Origin: Peptoniphilus_A sp022767005
Lineage (GTDB): Bacteria; Bacillota; Clostridia; Tissierellales; Peptoniphilaceae
Assembly: GCF_050315115.1 (NCBI RefSeq)
Contig: NZ_JBNPOJ010000005.1
Span: 1-64,000 of the forward strand
Length of the DNA stretch: 64,000 bases
Reading direction: 5' to 3'
Shown: positions 51,013 to 59,131 of the stretch, piece by piece
How positions within the stretch are numbered: the stretch's first letter is position 1
Layout: every line of letters starts with the position of its first letter
Made by a program: the position numbers and the translations under genes
Notes under the pieces: generated by a model
Databases searched by the model: none
What the model was told of the DNA's origin: nothing
The model's input: only the letters and a program-made list of their open reading frames with translations

Positions 51013-51432
51013 TTATTGAACACTTGCTAGTAATGCGTCAGTATCTACTGTTTCTCCCGCTTTTACGTTAAGTGTTACTTTTCCAGCACATGGAGCTACG
51101 ATTTCATTTTCCATCTTCATAGCTTCAAGAATAAGAATTACATCTCCTGCTCCTACAGTATCTCCATCTTTAACATTTATTTTAAGAACAGTTCCTGGCA
51201 TTGGTGAAATTACATCTCCACTTCCGCCTGATGCCACAGGTGCTGCTGGAGCTTGAGGAGCTGGTGCAGGTGCTGCTTGAGGAGCTGGTGCTGCTGGAGC
51301 TTGAGGAGCTACGGGTGCAGCTTGAACTGGTGCTGATGTAAGTGATCCTGGTGTAAGTGTTTGGTAACCAGCGCCAACTTTTTCTACTTCTACTTCAAAA
51401 ACTTTTCCATCTACTTTAACTTGATATTTCAT
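51013..51432 (-). CDS. gcdC: Glutaconyl-CoA decarboxylase gamma subunit (biotin carrier)
   Basis: The 139-residue protein has a short N-terminal binding domain (MKYQVKVDGKVFEVEVEKVG), an Ala/Pro/Gln linker at about 32-67 and a biotinyl domain with the EAMKMEN motif; the biotin should sit on Lys106. The flexible linker swings biotin between GcdA and GcdB. It lies 42 bases after gcdD. Confidence 0.95.
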   Translation of the reverse strand: MKYQVKVDGKVFEVEVEKVGAGYQTLTPGSLTSAPVQAAPVAPQAPAAPAPQAAPAPAPQAPAAPVASGGSGDVISPMPGTVLKINVKDGDTVGAGDVILILEAMKMENEIVAPCAGKVTLNVKAGETVDTDALLASVQ

Positions 51433-51474
51433 TAATTTCTCCTTTTCATAAATAATAGAATAATTTAAAATAAT

Positions 51475-51783
51475 TTATTTTTTTTCGTTTATAGAAACAA
51501 TTCTAAAACTTTCAACTCTTGATCTTTCTTCCATGCTAATAGCTCCAATGATTGCTGCTAATAGCGCAGGATCCATTGAATTATCAACTACTTTCTTTTG
51601 CGGTACTGCTTTCGCAGGCGCTGCACTTTGATTTGGCTCTTGTTTACCTTGTATACCGCCAACTACTTTACTAATTATCATTATTGCTATTAACAAAGAA
51701 ATAAGGGCCAAGAATACTACTGTAAGTCCTGTCAATGCTACACCAAAGGCTTCTCCAAGGGTAAGAGTAACATCTCCTAACAT
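51475..51783 (-). CDS. gcdD: Glutaconyl-CoA decarboxylase delta subunit (OadG-like)
   Basis: I start at the ATG at 51783 behind GGGAGGTG. The 102-residue protein has one N-terminal membrane helix (ALTGLTVVFLALISLLIAIM), a Gln/Ala/Pro-rich linker and a cytosolic end with MDPALLAAIIGAISMEERSR, the region that anchors the carboxyltransferase in this family. It is the first gene of the transcript. Confidence 0.9.
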   Translation of the reverse strand: MLGDVTLTLGEAFGVALTGLTVVFLALISLLIAIMIISKVVGGIQGKQEPNQSAAPAKAVPQKKVVDNSMDPALLAAIIGAISMEERSRVESFRIVSINEKK

Positions 51784-51839
51784 TATAACACCTCCCAATG
51801 TGGTTTCATATTGCGGAATCCATTCCAGCTTTTAAGATT

Positions 51840-51868
51840 ATTATAACAAAGACCTAGGATTAATTCAA
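51840..51868 (-). promoter_or_regulatory. Promoter of the gcdDCB-gctAB-gcdA operon
   Basis: On the minus strand -35 TTGAAT (51868-51863) and -10 TATAAT (51845-51840) are 17 bases apart, leaving a ~50-base leader. A perfect palindrome GATTAATTAATC (51886-51897) lies about 18 bases upstream and may be an operator. Confidence 0.72.
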
Positions 51869-51898
51869 TTAAAATATCTATGTATGATTAATTAATCT

Positions 51899-52353
51899 AA
51901 ATCTTTTCTAAGTTAATTATACATGAAAAAATGAGTAAAATAAAGGAAACCCTTTTTATTTATTCAACTAAAATAAAAAATATTTAACTATTTTTTAATT
52001 ATAATTACATTTGTTAAAAAAAGAGTTAATTATAATTTATTTTTTTAGAAAATTTAATTTTTGAAGCAAAATCTTTGACTATATGAAACTTTGATTTTTC
52101 TCTAAAATAAATAAAATTTATTTTTATGTTTTATAAATTTTTTGTACTTGTAATTGTTTTATAAAAGAGCTGTTATATATAATATGATAATTAATAAATC
52201 GCCTTATTTATTGAAAGTTAAAATTTTTATTCTCAATTTCAAGTAAGATAAAATCATTTTTTTAAGCAGACAAATTTATAATTTCACTTTTTGTATTTAG
52301 GTAATATTTTTTTTGGCTTAGGATTATTTTTATATGAGCAATATTCGCAAACA
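51899..52353. other. 455-base gene-free AT-rich region upstream of the fermentation operon
   Basis: Very AT-rich, with many A/T tracts (for example around 52020-52060 and 52130-52150). No open frame with a ribosome site, no tRNA and no recognisable riboswitch was seen on either strand. Curved DNA or upstream activation is possible but not shown. Confidence 0.4.
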
Positions 52354-52392
52354 AAAATATCTGCTATAGATTTATTCTCCAACAGATATTTT
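52354..52392 (-). terminator. Terminator of mntP
   Basis: AAAATATCTG (52354-52363) pairs with CAGATATTTT (52383-52392) around a 19-base loop, just past the mntP stop. Confidence 0.65.
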
Positions 52393-52425
52393 ATATTTAA
52401 AATGATTTCTATGAAATTATAATAA

Positions 52426-52992
52426 TTAAAATGTAATAAGTCCAAGGTGTTCCACTAAAATCTTTAATCCCAGTAGAATAAGTATTAATCCACCTGCTAC
52501 TTGTGCCTTGTCCTTTAAAGCAATTCCAAAAACTCTTCCTATTCTCACTCCCAAAAATGAAATTACGAAAGTTGTAATACCAATTACAAAAACCGCAAGA
52601 TATATTTTTATTTTCAAAAAAGCAAAGGACACTCCAACTGCAAGTGCATCAATTGATGTTGCAATGGCAAGCATTAATAAATTTTTAAAATCTAGTCTAT
52701 CTTCTTCAAATTCACAGGTTTTGTCTTTTGATTCTCTTATCATATTAACCCCAATAATTGACAAAAGTACAAAAGCTATCCAGTGATCCACAGCTTGAAG
52801 CTTTTCCGCAAAAATTGAACCCAATAAATAACCTATATAGGGCATTATTGCTTGGAAAACTCCAAAAAACAGTGCAATCACAAAAGACTTTTCTAAAAAA
52901 TTTTTCTTTGTGGAAAGCCCCTTACATATTGCTGCTGCAAAGGCATCCATAGAAAGCCCAACTCCAATAAAAAATACTGATACTAAATTCAT
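52426..52992 (-). CDS. mntP: Putative Mn2+ efflux pump MntP
   Basis: The ATG at 52992 (GGGAGTG upstream) gives 188 residues; the TTG at 53004 overlaps the ribosome site. The protein has six membrane helices in two repeats, each with the DUF204 acidic motif: GVGLSMDAFAAAICKGL and ATSIDALAVGVSFAFL. These Asp residues bind Mn2+ in the family. It exports manganese to avoid toxicity. No yybP-ykoY-type riboswitch was seen; the leader is short. Confidence 0.92.
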   Translation of the reverse strand: MNLVSVFFIGVGLSMDAFAAAICKGLSTKKNFLEKSFVIALFFGVFQAIMPYIGYLLGSIFAEKLQAVDHWIAFVLLSIIGVNMIRESKDKTCEFEEDRLDFKNLLMLAIATSIDALAVGVSFAFLKIKIYLAVFVIGITTFVISFLGVRIGRVFGIALKDKAQVAGGLILILLGLKILVEHLGLITF

Positions 52993-53005
52993 CTTCACTC
53001 CCAAA

Positions 53006-53033
53006 AAAATAGATGCCTTTCAGCATCTATTTT
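53006..53033 (-). terminator. Terminator after the glutaredoxin-like gene
   Basis: AAAATAGATGC (53007-53017) pairs with GCATCTATTTT (53023-53033) around a five-base loop. It lies between the glutaredoxin-like stop and the mntP start. Confidence 0.75.
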
Positions 53034-53051
53034 ACTTCTAATTTCAAAAAA

Positions 53052-53279
53052 TTATTTAATTAATTCATCTAATCTGTTTTTATCAAATCCAACAATTTGT
53101 TCGTCGCCAACGCAGATTACTGGTACTCCAGTGTATCCCATTGCCATTAATTCATTTCTTGCTTCTTTGTCAGTTTGAACATTCTTTTCTTCGAATTCAA
53201 CTTCTCTTTCTTTTAAATAGTCCTTTGCCATTGTGCAATAAGGACAAGTATTACTTGTATATACTGTTATTTTACTCAT
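53052..53279 (-). CDS. Glutaredoxin/NrdH-like thiol-disulfide protein
   Basis: I start at the ATG at 53279 with AGGAGG; the longer frame lacks support. The 75-residue thioredoxin-fold protein has the active site SNTCPYCTMAK, the cis-Pro in YTGVPVICVGD and the glutaredoxin end IVGFDKNRLDELI. It would reduce disulfides with thioredoxin reductase or another low-potential thiol. It follows the ArsR gene by about 90 bases. Confidence 0.9.
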   Translation of the reverse strand: MSKITVYTSNTCPYCTMAKDYLKEREVEFEEKNVQTDKEARNELMAMGYTGVPVICVGDEQIVGFDKNRLDELIK

Positions 53280-53367
53280 TTTATTCCTCCTCATCAGTTC
53301 TTTTATTATACTCCAATAGTATAAGTGAATCAAATTATTTAAAATTATTTACAAACATTTAATATTC

Positions 53368-53718
53368 TTATAATTTATGCTTTGCATGGTCTAATCCATC
53401 TTTAAAGATGCATAGGACGTGCTCATCGTCTAATGAATAATAGGCTCTTCTGCCCTTTCTCTTCACTTTTATTAAGTTTTGGTTCCTCAAAAGTGCAAGT
53501 TGATGTGATATTGAAGATTGACTCATATCAAGTAAAATTGCAATATCAGATACACATAATGGTCCATTCATGAGCGCATAAATAATCTTAATCCTTGTCG
53601 GATCAGATAAAGCTTTGAATATTTGAGAAATTATTTCTATTAAATCCTCTTCCTTGTTAAAATTAAAAATATCTTTCTCCATTTTTTTGGGAATTTCATC
53701 TATATACTTATCATTCAT
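53368..53718 (-). CDS. ArsR/SmtB-type regulator with an alpha-5 zinc site
   Basis: The 116-residue winged-helix repressor has IFKALSDPTRIKIIYALM, the recognition region DMSQSSISHQLALLRNQNLI and a beta-wing KVKRKGRRAYY. In the last helix Asp98, His100, His111 and His114 give D-x-H-x10-H-x2-H, the alpha-5 site of zinc sensors such as SmtB and CzrA. It should release DNA on binding Zn2+. No zinc exporter gene is adjacent; the targets are unknown, with the glutaredoxin-like gene and mntP downstream as candidates. It begins 6 bases after rsmA. Confidence 0.9.
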   Translation of the reverse strand: MNDKYIDEIPKKMEKDIFNFNKEEDLIEIISQIFKALSDPTRIKIIYALMNGPLCVSDIAILLDMSQSSISHQLALLRNQNLIKVKRKGRRAYYSLDDEHVLCIFKDGLDHAKHKL

Positions 53719-53724
53719 TTTTAT

Positions 53725-54576
53725 TTACCCCACACTTTTAAAATTTACACTTAAAATAATAAACTCTTCAAGATTAAGAGTTTCTGCTCTTCTTCTTTCA
53801 TCAATGCCACTTAATTCAAGAGCCCTTTTTATTTCATCTTTAGTGTAATTTAATTTTGAATTGGAAAGAGAATTCAAAATAGTCTTTCGCCTTGTAGTAA
53901 AGGAAGCACGCACAACTTTAAATAAGAATTCCGTATCCACTTCTTCTCTTTTTTTCATTTTCAAGTTGACAACAGCTGAGTCAACATTTGGCTTTGGCAT
54001 AAAAACTGAACTTGGCACTTGAAATTTATACTTGCAATCTGTGTAATAATTTATAAAAACAGATAGTGAACTATAATCCTTACTGCCAGGTTCCGCCGAA
54101 AGTCTCTTTGCAACTTCCTTTTGTACCATTACTGTAATGGAAATTAAATTTACATTTGCTAAAATTAACTTTTCTATTATAGGTGTTGTAACGTAATAAG
54201 GTAGGTTTGCAACTACTTTAAAACCCTCGTCACCAAACTCTTCTTTTGTTAGCTTTTTTAGATCTAAGTCGAGGAAATCTCCGTAGATTACTTTTACATT
54301 TTCTATATTAAGAGTTTCCTTGTGAAGTTCTCTTAACTTTTCGTCAATCTCTACTGCCACAACTTTTTTTGCACGAAGGGCAAGTTCTTCTGTTAAAGTT
54401 CCAACTCCAGGACCAATTTCAAGTACATTGTCCTCTTCGCTTATTTCAGCTGCATCAGCAATTTTTCTGACAATATTTCCATCTATTAAAAAGTTTTGTC
54501 CTAAGGACTTTGTAAATCTAAATCCATACTTTGAAAGAATTTCTGAAAGTTTGCTTGGTTTATATAATCTATCTAT
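53725..54576 (-). CDS. rsmA: 16S rRNA dimethyladenosine transferase RsmA (KsgA), apparent AUA start
   Basis: The complete 283-residue protein needs the N-terminal frame that begins ATA at 54576: DRLYKPSKLSEILSKYGFRF, TKSLGQNFLID, then the SAM loop VLEIGPGVGTLTEEL, NLPYYVTTPI and FMPKPNVDSAVV. The standard start offered by the sequence (GTG at 54360) would remove the SAM-binding site. A stop (TGA) lies three codons upstream of the ATA, and AAGGAAGTGA is a good Shine-Dalgarno ending nine bases before it when taken as AAGGAAG. The gene overlaps rnmV by 8 bases, the usual coupled order. It dimethylates two adjacent adenines near the 3' end of 16S rRNA. Confidence 0.9.
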   Translation of the reverse strand: MDRLYKPSKLSEILSKYGFRFTKSLGQNFLIDGNIVRKIADAAEISEEDNVLEIGPGVGTLTEELALRAKKVVAVEIDEKLRELHKETLNIENVKVIYGDFLDLDLKKLTKEEFGDEGFKVVANLPYYVTTPIIEKLILANVNLISITVMVQKEVAKRLSAEPGSKDYSSLSVFINYYTDCKYKFQVPSSVFMPKPNVDSAVVNLKMKKREEVDTEFLFKVVRASFTTRRKTILNSLSNSKLNYTKDEIKRALELSGIDERRRAETLNLEEFIILSVNFKSVG

Positions 54577-55120
54577 AAGAATTCACTTCCTTCATGGCCT
54601 CTTCAAATTCATCCCTTGTAATCCCAAAGGAATTTAATTTGTGTAGAGTCTTTTTTCCGTTTCCATATCCTATTTTTAAGATTTCAGAAAGTTTTTCACG
54701 TCTAGCGCTGGCATCATCAGAATTTATAAGTCGATTTTCAATTAAATCACTCATAGTATATTCGCTGACTACCTTTGTTTTTGTAGCTCGTGCCGCCTTT
54801 AATGCCTTTAAAATTTCTTCAGGCGACGCATTTTCCACTCCAATATCTCCATGCTTTGTGGAAACATTTTGAGAAAGGTAGGCGTGTTTTGCACTTGGAA
54901 TTTCATCTGCAATTCTCTTTCTAATTTGAGAACCCATATAATCTGAGTCTGTGAAGATGATTATTCCCTTTTTCTTTTCTATTTCTTTTAAAAGATTTAT
55001 TAATTTTTTGCCAAAGGCAAAGCCATGAGTTGTGATAATCTCAGCATCCACAGCCTTTTTGATAGCAATCTCATCATCACGGCCCTCTGCGACAATTACT
55101 TCTTTAATTGTCATTTTCAT
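54569..55120 (-). CDS. rnmV: Ribonuclease M5
   Basis: The 183-residue Toprim nuclease begins MTIKEVIVAEGRDDEIAIKK with the catalytic Glu, has IIIFTDSDYMGSQIRKRIA with the D-x-D, and GDIGVENASPEEILKAL. RNase M5 matures 5S rRNA in Firmicutes. It overlaps tatD by 4 bases and rsmA by 8, the tatD-rnmV-rsmA order being common in Firmicutes. Confidence 0.95.
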   Translation of the reverse strand: MKMTIKEVIVAEGRDDEIAIKKAVDAEIITTHGFAFGKKLINLLKEIEKKKGIIIFTDSDYMGSQIRKRIADEIPSAKHAYLSQNVSTKHGDIGVENASPEEILKALKAARATKTKVVSEYTMSDLIENRLINSDDASARREKLSEILKIGYGNGKKTLHKLNSFGITRDEFEEAMKEVNSYR

Positions 55121-55881
55121 ATTCCAAAAAACCTCTTTGTATTTTCTGCTGTAATTTTTTCAATTTCAGATGCTTCCATTTGTCTAAGGTCAGCAATGTA
55201 TTGACAAGTGAATTTCACAAACTTTGGCTCATTTCTCTTTCCTCTATAAGGAACTGGAGTCATATATGGACAATCTGTTTCGAGAAGTAGTCTATCAAGT
55301 GGTACTTCCTTTGCAACTTCCTTAGGAGTTTTTGCATTTTTAAAAGTAACTACACCGCCAAGGGCAATGTAATCGCCCATTTTTATATATTCTCTCATCA
55401 TTTCCACAGATTGAGAAAAGCAATGAATCAAGGCTTTGAAATCATATTTTTCGTGGGCTTCTTTTAAAATATCAAAGGTATCCTTAGCTGCATCACGAGA
55501 ATGAATTACAATGTTTTTCTTTAAACTCACTGCAAGCTCAATTTGTCTTTTAAAAACTACCCTTTGCACATATCTCGGTGAATTGTCGTAATGATAATCT
55601 AGTCCAATTTCTCCAATTGCAACAACTTTTTTGTCCCTTGAAAGCTCAATAAGCCTTTTTTCTACATCATCGTCATAGGTTATCGCATCATGAGGATGCA
55701 CTCCAATGGCGGCGTAAATATTTTCATAATTATTAGCCAATTCCACTGACCTTTCTGAAGATGGCAAGTCTGAAGAATTATTTATTACAAGTTCTATTCC
55801 ATTTTCACTTAAACCTTTAATTAAATCATCACGATCCTCGTCAAAAGCTTCATCATCTAAGTGTACATGCGAATCTATCAT
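55117..55881 (-). CDS. tatD: TatD family metal-dependent DNase
   Basis: The 254-residue TIM-barrel hydrolase has the metal motifs DSHVHLDDEAF, GEIGLDYHYDNSP, HSRDAAKDT, a His in ALIHCFSQS and the C-terminal LLLETDCPYMTPVPYRGKRN. It is a 3'-5' DNase of repair or turnover. It begins 8 bases after metG and overlaps rnmV. Confidence 0.94.
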   Translation of the reverse strand: MIDSHVHLDDEAFDEDRDDLIKGLSENGIELVINNSSDLPSSERSVELANNYENIYAAIGVHPHDAITYDDDVEKRLIELSRDKKVVAIGEIGLDYHYDNSPRYVQRVVFKRQIELAVSLKKNIVIHSRDAAKDTFDILKEAHEKYDFKALIHCFSQSVEMMREYIKMGDYIALGGVVTFKNAKTPKEVAKEVPLDRLLLETDCPYMTPVPYRGKRNEPKFVKFTCQYIADLRQMEASEIEKITAENTKRFFGI

Positions 55882-55889
55882 ATTTTCTC

Positions 55890-57848
55890 CTAACTAATTT
55901 TTGCTCCCGATTTAATGTCAGATAAAGTTGATGCAAGTGTTAAATTTCCTTCGTCATCTGCTGCTGCAAGTAGCATGCCATTAGATTCAACGCCTCTTAA
56001 TTTAATTGGCTTTAGATTTAAAATCATTAAAATTTTTCTTCCAACTAAATCTTCTTTTTTGTAGTATTCCTTAATTCCAGAAACAATTTGTCTATCCATA
56101 TCTCCTATTTTTAATTTAAGAACATAGAGCTTATCTGCATTAGGGTGATCTTCAACATCAACAATTTCTGCAACTCTTATATCAAGTTTTGCAAAATCTT
56201 CTATACTAACTTCCTTTTTTATACTTTCTTTAACCTCTTCTTTAGCTTCAGTCATAGTTCTTGATTTTAAAAGAGCGGTGTTCTCTTCGTTAAATCTTTC
56301 GATTTCAGCCTCAATATCAAGTCTTGGGAAAATAACTTCACCCTTGTTGACCTTTGTACCGTCTTCTAATAAACCAAAGACTCTTGAATCTTCCCAATTA
56401 ATTTCATCACTTAAACCAAGTTGCTCCCTAATCTTTATAGAAGTATCCTTAATGAAAGGATAAATTAAAACAGAAACTATTCTTAAGCTTTCCGCCAAAT
56501 TATATAAAACAGTGTTAAGTCTGTCTTTTTTATCTTCATCTTTAGCTAGCTTCCAAGGTTCAGTTTCATCAACATATTTATTGGATCTTCTAATTAATTT
56601 CCAAATTGACTCAAGAGCAACAGAAAACTGATAGTGTTCCATTGCTGCTTCGACTTCATCCACAACAGAAACAGCGAGATTTTCCAAATCATCATCAACA
56701 TCTTCTCTTACGCCCATGTCTTCTATCAAACCATTATTGTATTTGTCAATCATAGAAACAGTTCTTGAAAGAAGATTTCCAAGGTCATTTGCCAAATCAG
56801 AGTTAAGTCTTTGCATAAATTTTTCAATATTAAAGGAACCGTCAGAACCAAAAGAAAATTCACGAAGTAAAAAATATTTAAGAGCATCAACGCCATAAAG
56901 CTTGATAATTGGTTCAGGGTAAATAACATTTCCCTTAGACTTGCTCATTTTGTCGTTGTCAAATAAAATCCATCCGTGACCAAAAACCTTATCGGGAAGC
57001 GGTAAATCAAGTGCCATTAAAAGAGCTGGCCAAATAATAACGTGGAATCTCATTATTTCCTTTCCAACAAAATGGACACTAGCTGGCCAATAAGAATTAA
57101 ATTTTTCCTTATCAGTGCCATAACCAATAGCTGTCAAATAGCAAGCAAGAGCGTCAATCCACACATAGACAACATGCTTGTCGTCAAAAGGAACCTTAAC
57201 TCCCCAATCAAAAGTAGACCTAGATACAGAAAGATCCTCAAGACCATCCTTGCCTTCAAAGAAGTTTTTTATCATTTCATTTTTTCTAAAGGCAGGCTCA
57301 ATAAATTCAGGATGCTCCTCGTAATATTTTAAAAGTCTATCTTTATATTTAGAAAGTCTAAAGAAATAAGATTCCTCGTGAGTTAACTGAGTTTCCCTTC
57401 CACAGTCAGGACAAGTTTTGTTTTCGCCAAGTTGTGCCTCAGTCCAAAAAGATTCACAAGGAGTGCAATAATAACCTTCGTACTCGCCCTTATAAATATC
57501 TCCCTTGTCATAAAGTTTTTGGAAAATATTTTTAACATCTTCTTCGTGGTCCTCATCAGTGGATCTAACAAAATAGTCGTAGTCAATATCCATAGTCTTC
57601 CAAAGTTTTTTGATGTTTTTTACAATTCCATCGACATAATCCTTTGGCTTCATGCCACATTCCTTAGCCTTTTCTTCTATCTTTTGACCATGTTCATCTG
57701 TACCAGTAGTAAAGAAAACATCATAGCCCTTAATTTTTTTAAATCTCTTAACGCAATCAACTGCCACAGTGCAGTAAGTATGACCAATGTGAAGATTATC
57801 ACTTGGATAATAAATTGGCGTTGTAACATAAAATTTCTTATTACTCAT
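55890..57848 (-). CDS. metG: Methionyl-tRNA synthetase
   Basis: The start is the ATG at 57848 (GGAGG upstream); the frame to 57905 reads through the attenuator hairpin. The 652-residue class I synthetase has NLHIGH, a zinc knuckle YCTPCESFWTEAQ...CPDCGRE, the KMSKSKGN loop and a C-terminal EMAP/tRNA-binding domain (FAKLDIRVAEIVDVEDHPNA). It is first in metG-tatD-rnmV-rsmA and has a promoter plus a leader terminator. Confidence 0.96.
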   Translation of the reverse strand: MSNKKFYVTTPIYYPSDNLHIGHTYCTVAVDCVKRFKKIKGYDVFFTTGTDEHGQKIEEKAKECGMKPKDYVDGIVKNIKKLWKTMDIDYDYFVRSTDEDHEEDVKNIFQKLYDKGDIYKGEYEGYYCTPCESFWTEAQLGENKTCPDCGRETQLTHEESYFFRLSKYKDRLLKYYEEHPEFIEPAFRKNEMIKNFFEGKDGLEDLSVSRSTFDWGVKVPFDDKHVVYVWIDALACYLTAIGYGTDKEKFNSYWPASVHFVGKEIMRFHVIIWPALLMALDLPLPDKVFGHGWILFDNDKMSKSKGNVIYPEPIIKLYGVDALKYFLLREFSFGSDGSFNIEKFMQRLNSDLANDLGNLLSRTVSMIDKYNNGLIEDMGVREDVDDDLENLAVSVVDEVEAAMEHYQFSVALESIWKLIRRSNKYVDETEPWKLAKDEDKKDRLNTVLYNLAESLRIVSVLIYPFIKDTSIKIREQLGLSDEINWEDSRVFGLLEDGTKVNKGEVIFPRLDIEAEIERFNEENTALLKSRTMTEAKEEVKESIKKEVSIEDFAKLDIRVAEIVDVEDHPNADKLYVLKLKIGDMDRQIVSGIKEYYKKEDLVGRKILMILNLKPIKLRGVESNGMLLAAADDEGNLTLASTLSDIKSGAKIS

Positions 57849-57859
57849 AAAACCTCCAT

Positions 57860-57886
57860 AAAAAAACCTAATCCCGTAGGATAAGG
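57860..57886 (-). terminator. Terminator-like attenuator directly before the metG ribosome site
   Basis: On the minus strand CCTTATCC (57886-57879) pairs with GGATTAGG (57874-57867), one mismatch, followed by seven T (57866-57860), and the GGAGG of metG starts only two bases later. It lies in an ~80-base leader downstream of the metG promoter. Confidence 0.65.
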
Positions 57887-57937
57887 TCTTGGCAAAATCT
57901 GTCAAAATTCCGATTAAATGCTATCATTATTAAAACA

Positions 57938-57966
57938 ATTATAACTGAACTTAGTCATAAAATCAA
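57938..57966 (-). promoter_or_regulatory. Promoter of metG
   Basis: -35 TTGATT (57966-57961), 17-base spacer, -10 TATAAT (57943-57938) on the minus strand. Confidence 0.75.
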
Positions 57967-58192
57967 TTTAACCCTTGATAGTACAAGAAAATAGGTGATT
58001 TTTTATGATGAAAATAAATTTGAATTTAACACTATTTTACTTTATATTACTTTCATAAATATTTTTAAGCTCCCCTTCTTTTTTATCCATAATTGCTAAA
58101 ATTTGCAACATAATTTATATAATATTTTAAATATCTATTTATGTGCAAAAGATTTTACACTGCTTTAAATAAACACAAATTCTTTATCTAAT

Positions 58193-59131
58193 TTAATATC
58201 CCTTGTCGAAGTCCACTATATTTTTAAAATCTCCGTCATTTTTTAATGCCTTTAGATTTTGATAGGCTGTGTCAAATTGTCTTTTACCCAAGTCTTCACA
58301 GGAGAAGGAAATATGTGGATAGATGTAGACATTTTCCATTTCCCAAAGTGGCGATGACTTGCTTAGCGGTTCTTCTTCAAATACATCAAGTGCCGCTCCC
58401 CTTATTTTGCCCGATTTAATTGCATCTACAAGTGCATTTTCATCTATTGTTGCACCCCTTGATATATTCACTATTACTACGCCTTCTTTTAATTTTTCAA
58501 AACGTTCTTTGTTTAGTATGTGATGAGTCTTTTCTGTTCCAGGTAGGCACATTATAATATAATCCATGTGTGGCAAAATTTCATCAAGTTCCTCTATTGA
58601 ATAGACATTATCAAAGGGTTCAACTTTTCTACCGCTTGTATTAAATCCATTTAGCTCCATATCAAAGCCCCTTAATCTCTTTGCTCCAGCTATTGCAATT
58701 GTACCTGTGCCCATGAAAAGAGCCTTTTTGCCATATAAGTTGTGGGAAAAACTCCTCTTTTTCCAAATTTTTTTATTTTGATTTTCAATATTTTTTCTAT
58801 CTTCCTTGTCAATTTGAAGAAGTCCATAGACTATCCACTCTGCAATAGGATCGTCGTATGCCCCGTTGTTGTTGGATAAAACTATTTCTTTTTCTCTAAT
58901 GTAATTTAAGTCTAAAAAATCAATCCCCACTGATGTCAAAAATATATACTTTAAATTTTTGTGATTTTTATAATTCATATTTTCTAAATTAATAGCGCCA
59001 ATTAAAATATCTTCGCCATAATCTTCAATTTCATTGGGATTTTTTTCGTCGTAGCCAATTACTTCATAGCCTAATTTTCTTATTGTATCGCCATATTTTC
59101 TCGCCATACCTTCGCTTAATAAAACTTTCAT
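58193..59131 (-). CDS. D-2-hydroxyacid dehydrogenase family protein
   Basis: The 312-residue protein has the nucleotide motif KALFMGTGTIAIAGAKRLRG (GTGTIA in place of the usual GxGxxG), the catalytic Arg in NISRGATIDENAL, a Glu in FEEEP and a His in IYPHISFS. It is shorter and more diverged than SerA and lacks an ACT domain. The substrate is unknown; it is one of two candidates in the window for the missing 2-hydroxyglutarate dehydrogenase. It starts directly after the hydrolase stop, so the two are coupled. Confidence 0.82.
   Translation of the reverse strand: MKVLLSEGMARKYGDTIRKLGYEVIGYDEKNPNEIEDYGEDILIGAINLENMNYKNHKNLKYIFLTSVGIDFLDLNYIREKEIVLSNNNGAYDDPIAEWIVYGLLQIDKEDRKNIENQNKKIWKKRSFSHNLYGKKALFMGTGTIAIAGAKRLRGFDMELNGFNTSGRKVEPFDNVYSIEELDEILPHMDYIIMCLPGTEKTHHILNKERFEKLKEGVVIVNISRGATIDENALVDAIKSGKIRGAALDVFEEEPLSKSSPLWEMENVYIYPHISFSCEDLGKRQFDTAYQNLKALKNDGDFKNIVDFDKGY

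Noticed and set aside
51230..51330. Tandem repeat in the fermentation operon
   Set aside because: It encodes the Ala/Pro/Gln linker of the biotin carrier GcdC, a normal feature of that subunit.
54358..54360. GTG as start of rsmA
   Set aside because: It would remove the SAM-binding loop and 72 conserved residues that are clearly encoded in frame upstream.
57849..57905. N-terminal extension of MetG
   Set aside because: It reads through the terminator hairpin and ribosome site; the ATG at 57848 gives the conserved start.
57868..57927. Leader peptide controlling metG
   Set aside because: No Shine-Dalgarno and no extra Met codons, so classical peptide attenuation is not supported; kept only as a remark.
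58037..58111. 24-codon minus-strand frame between metG and the hydroxyacid dehydrogenase
   Set aside because: No ribosome site and no recognisable product.
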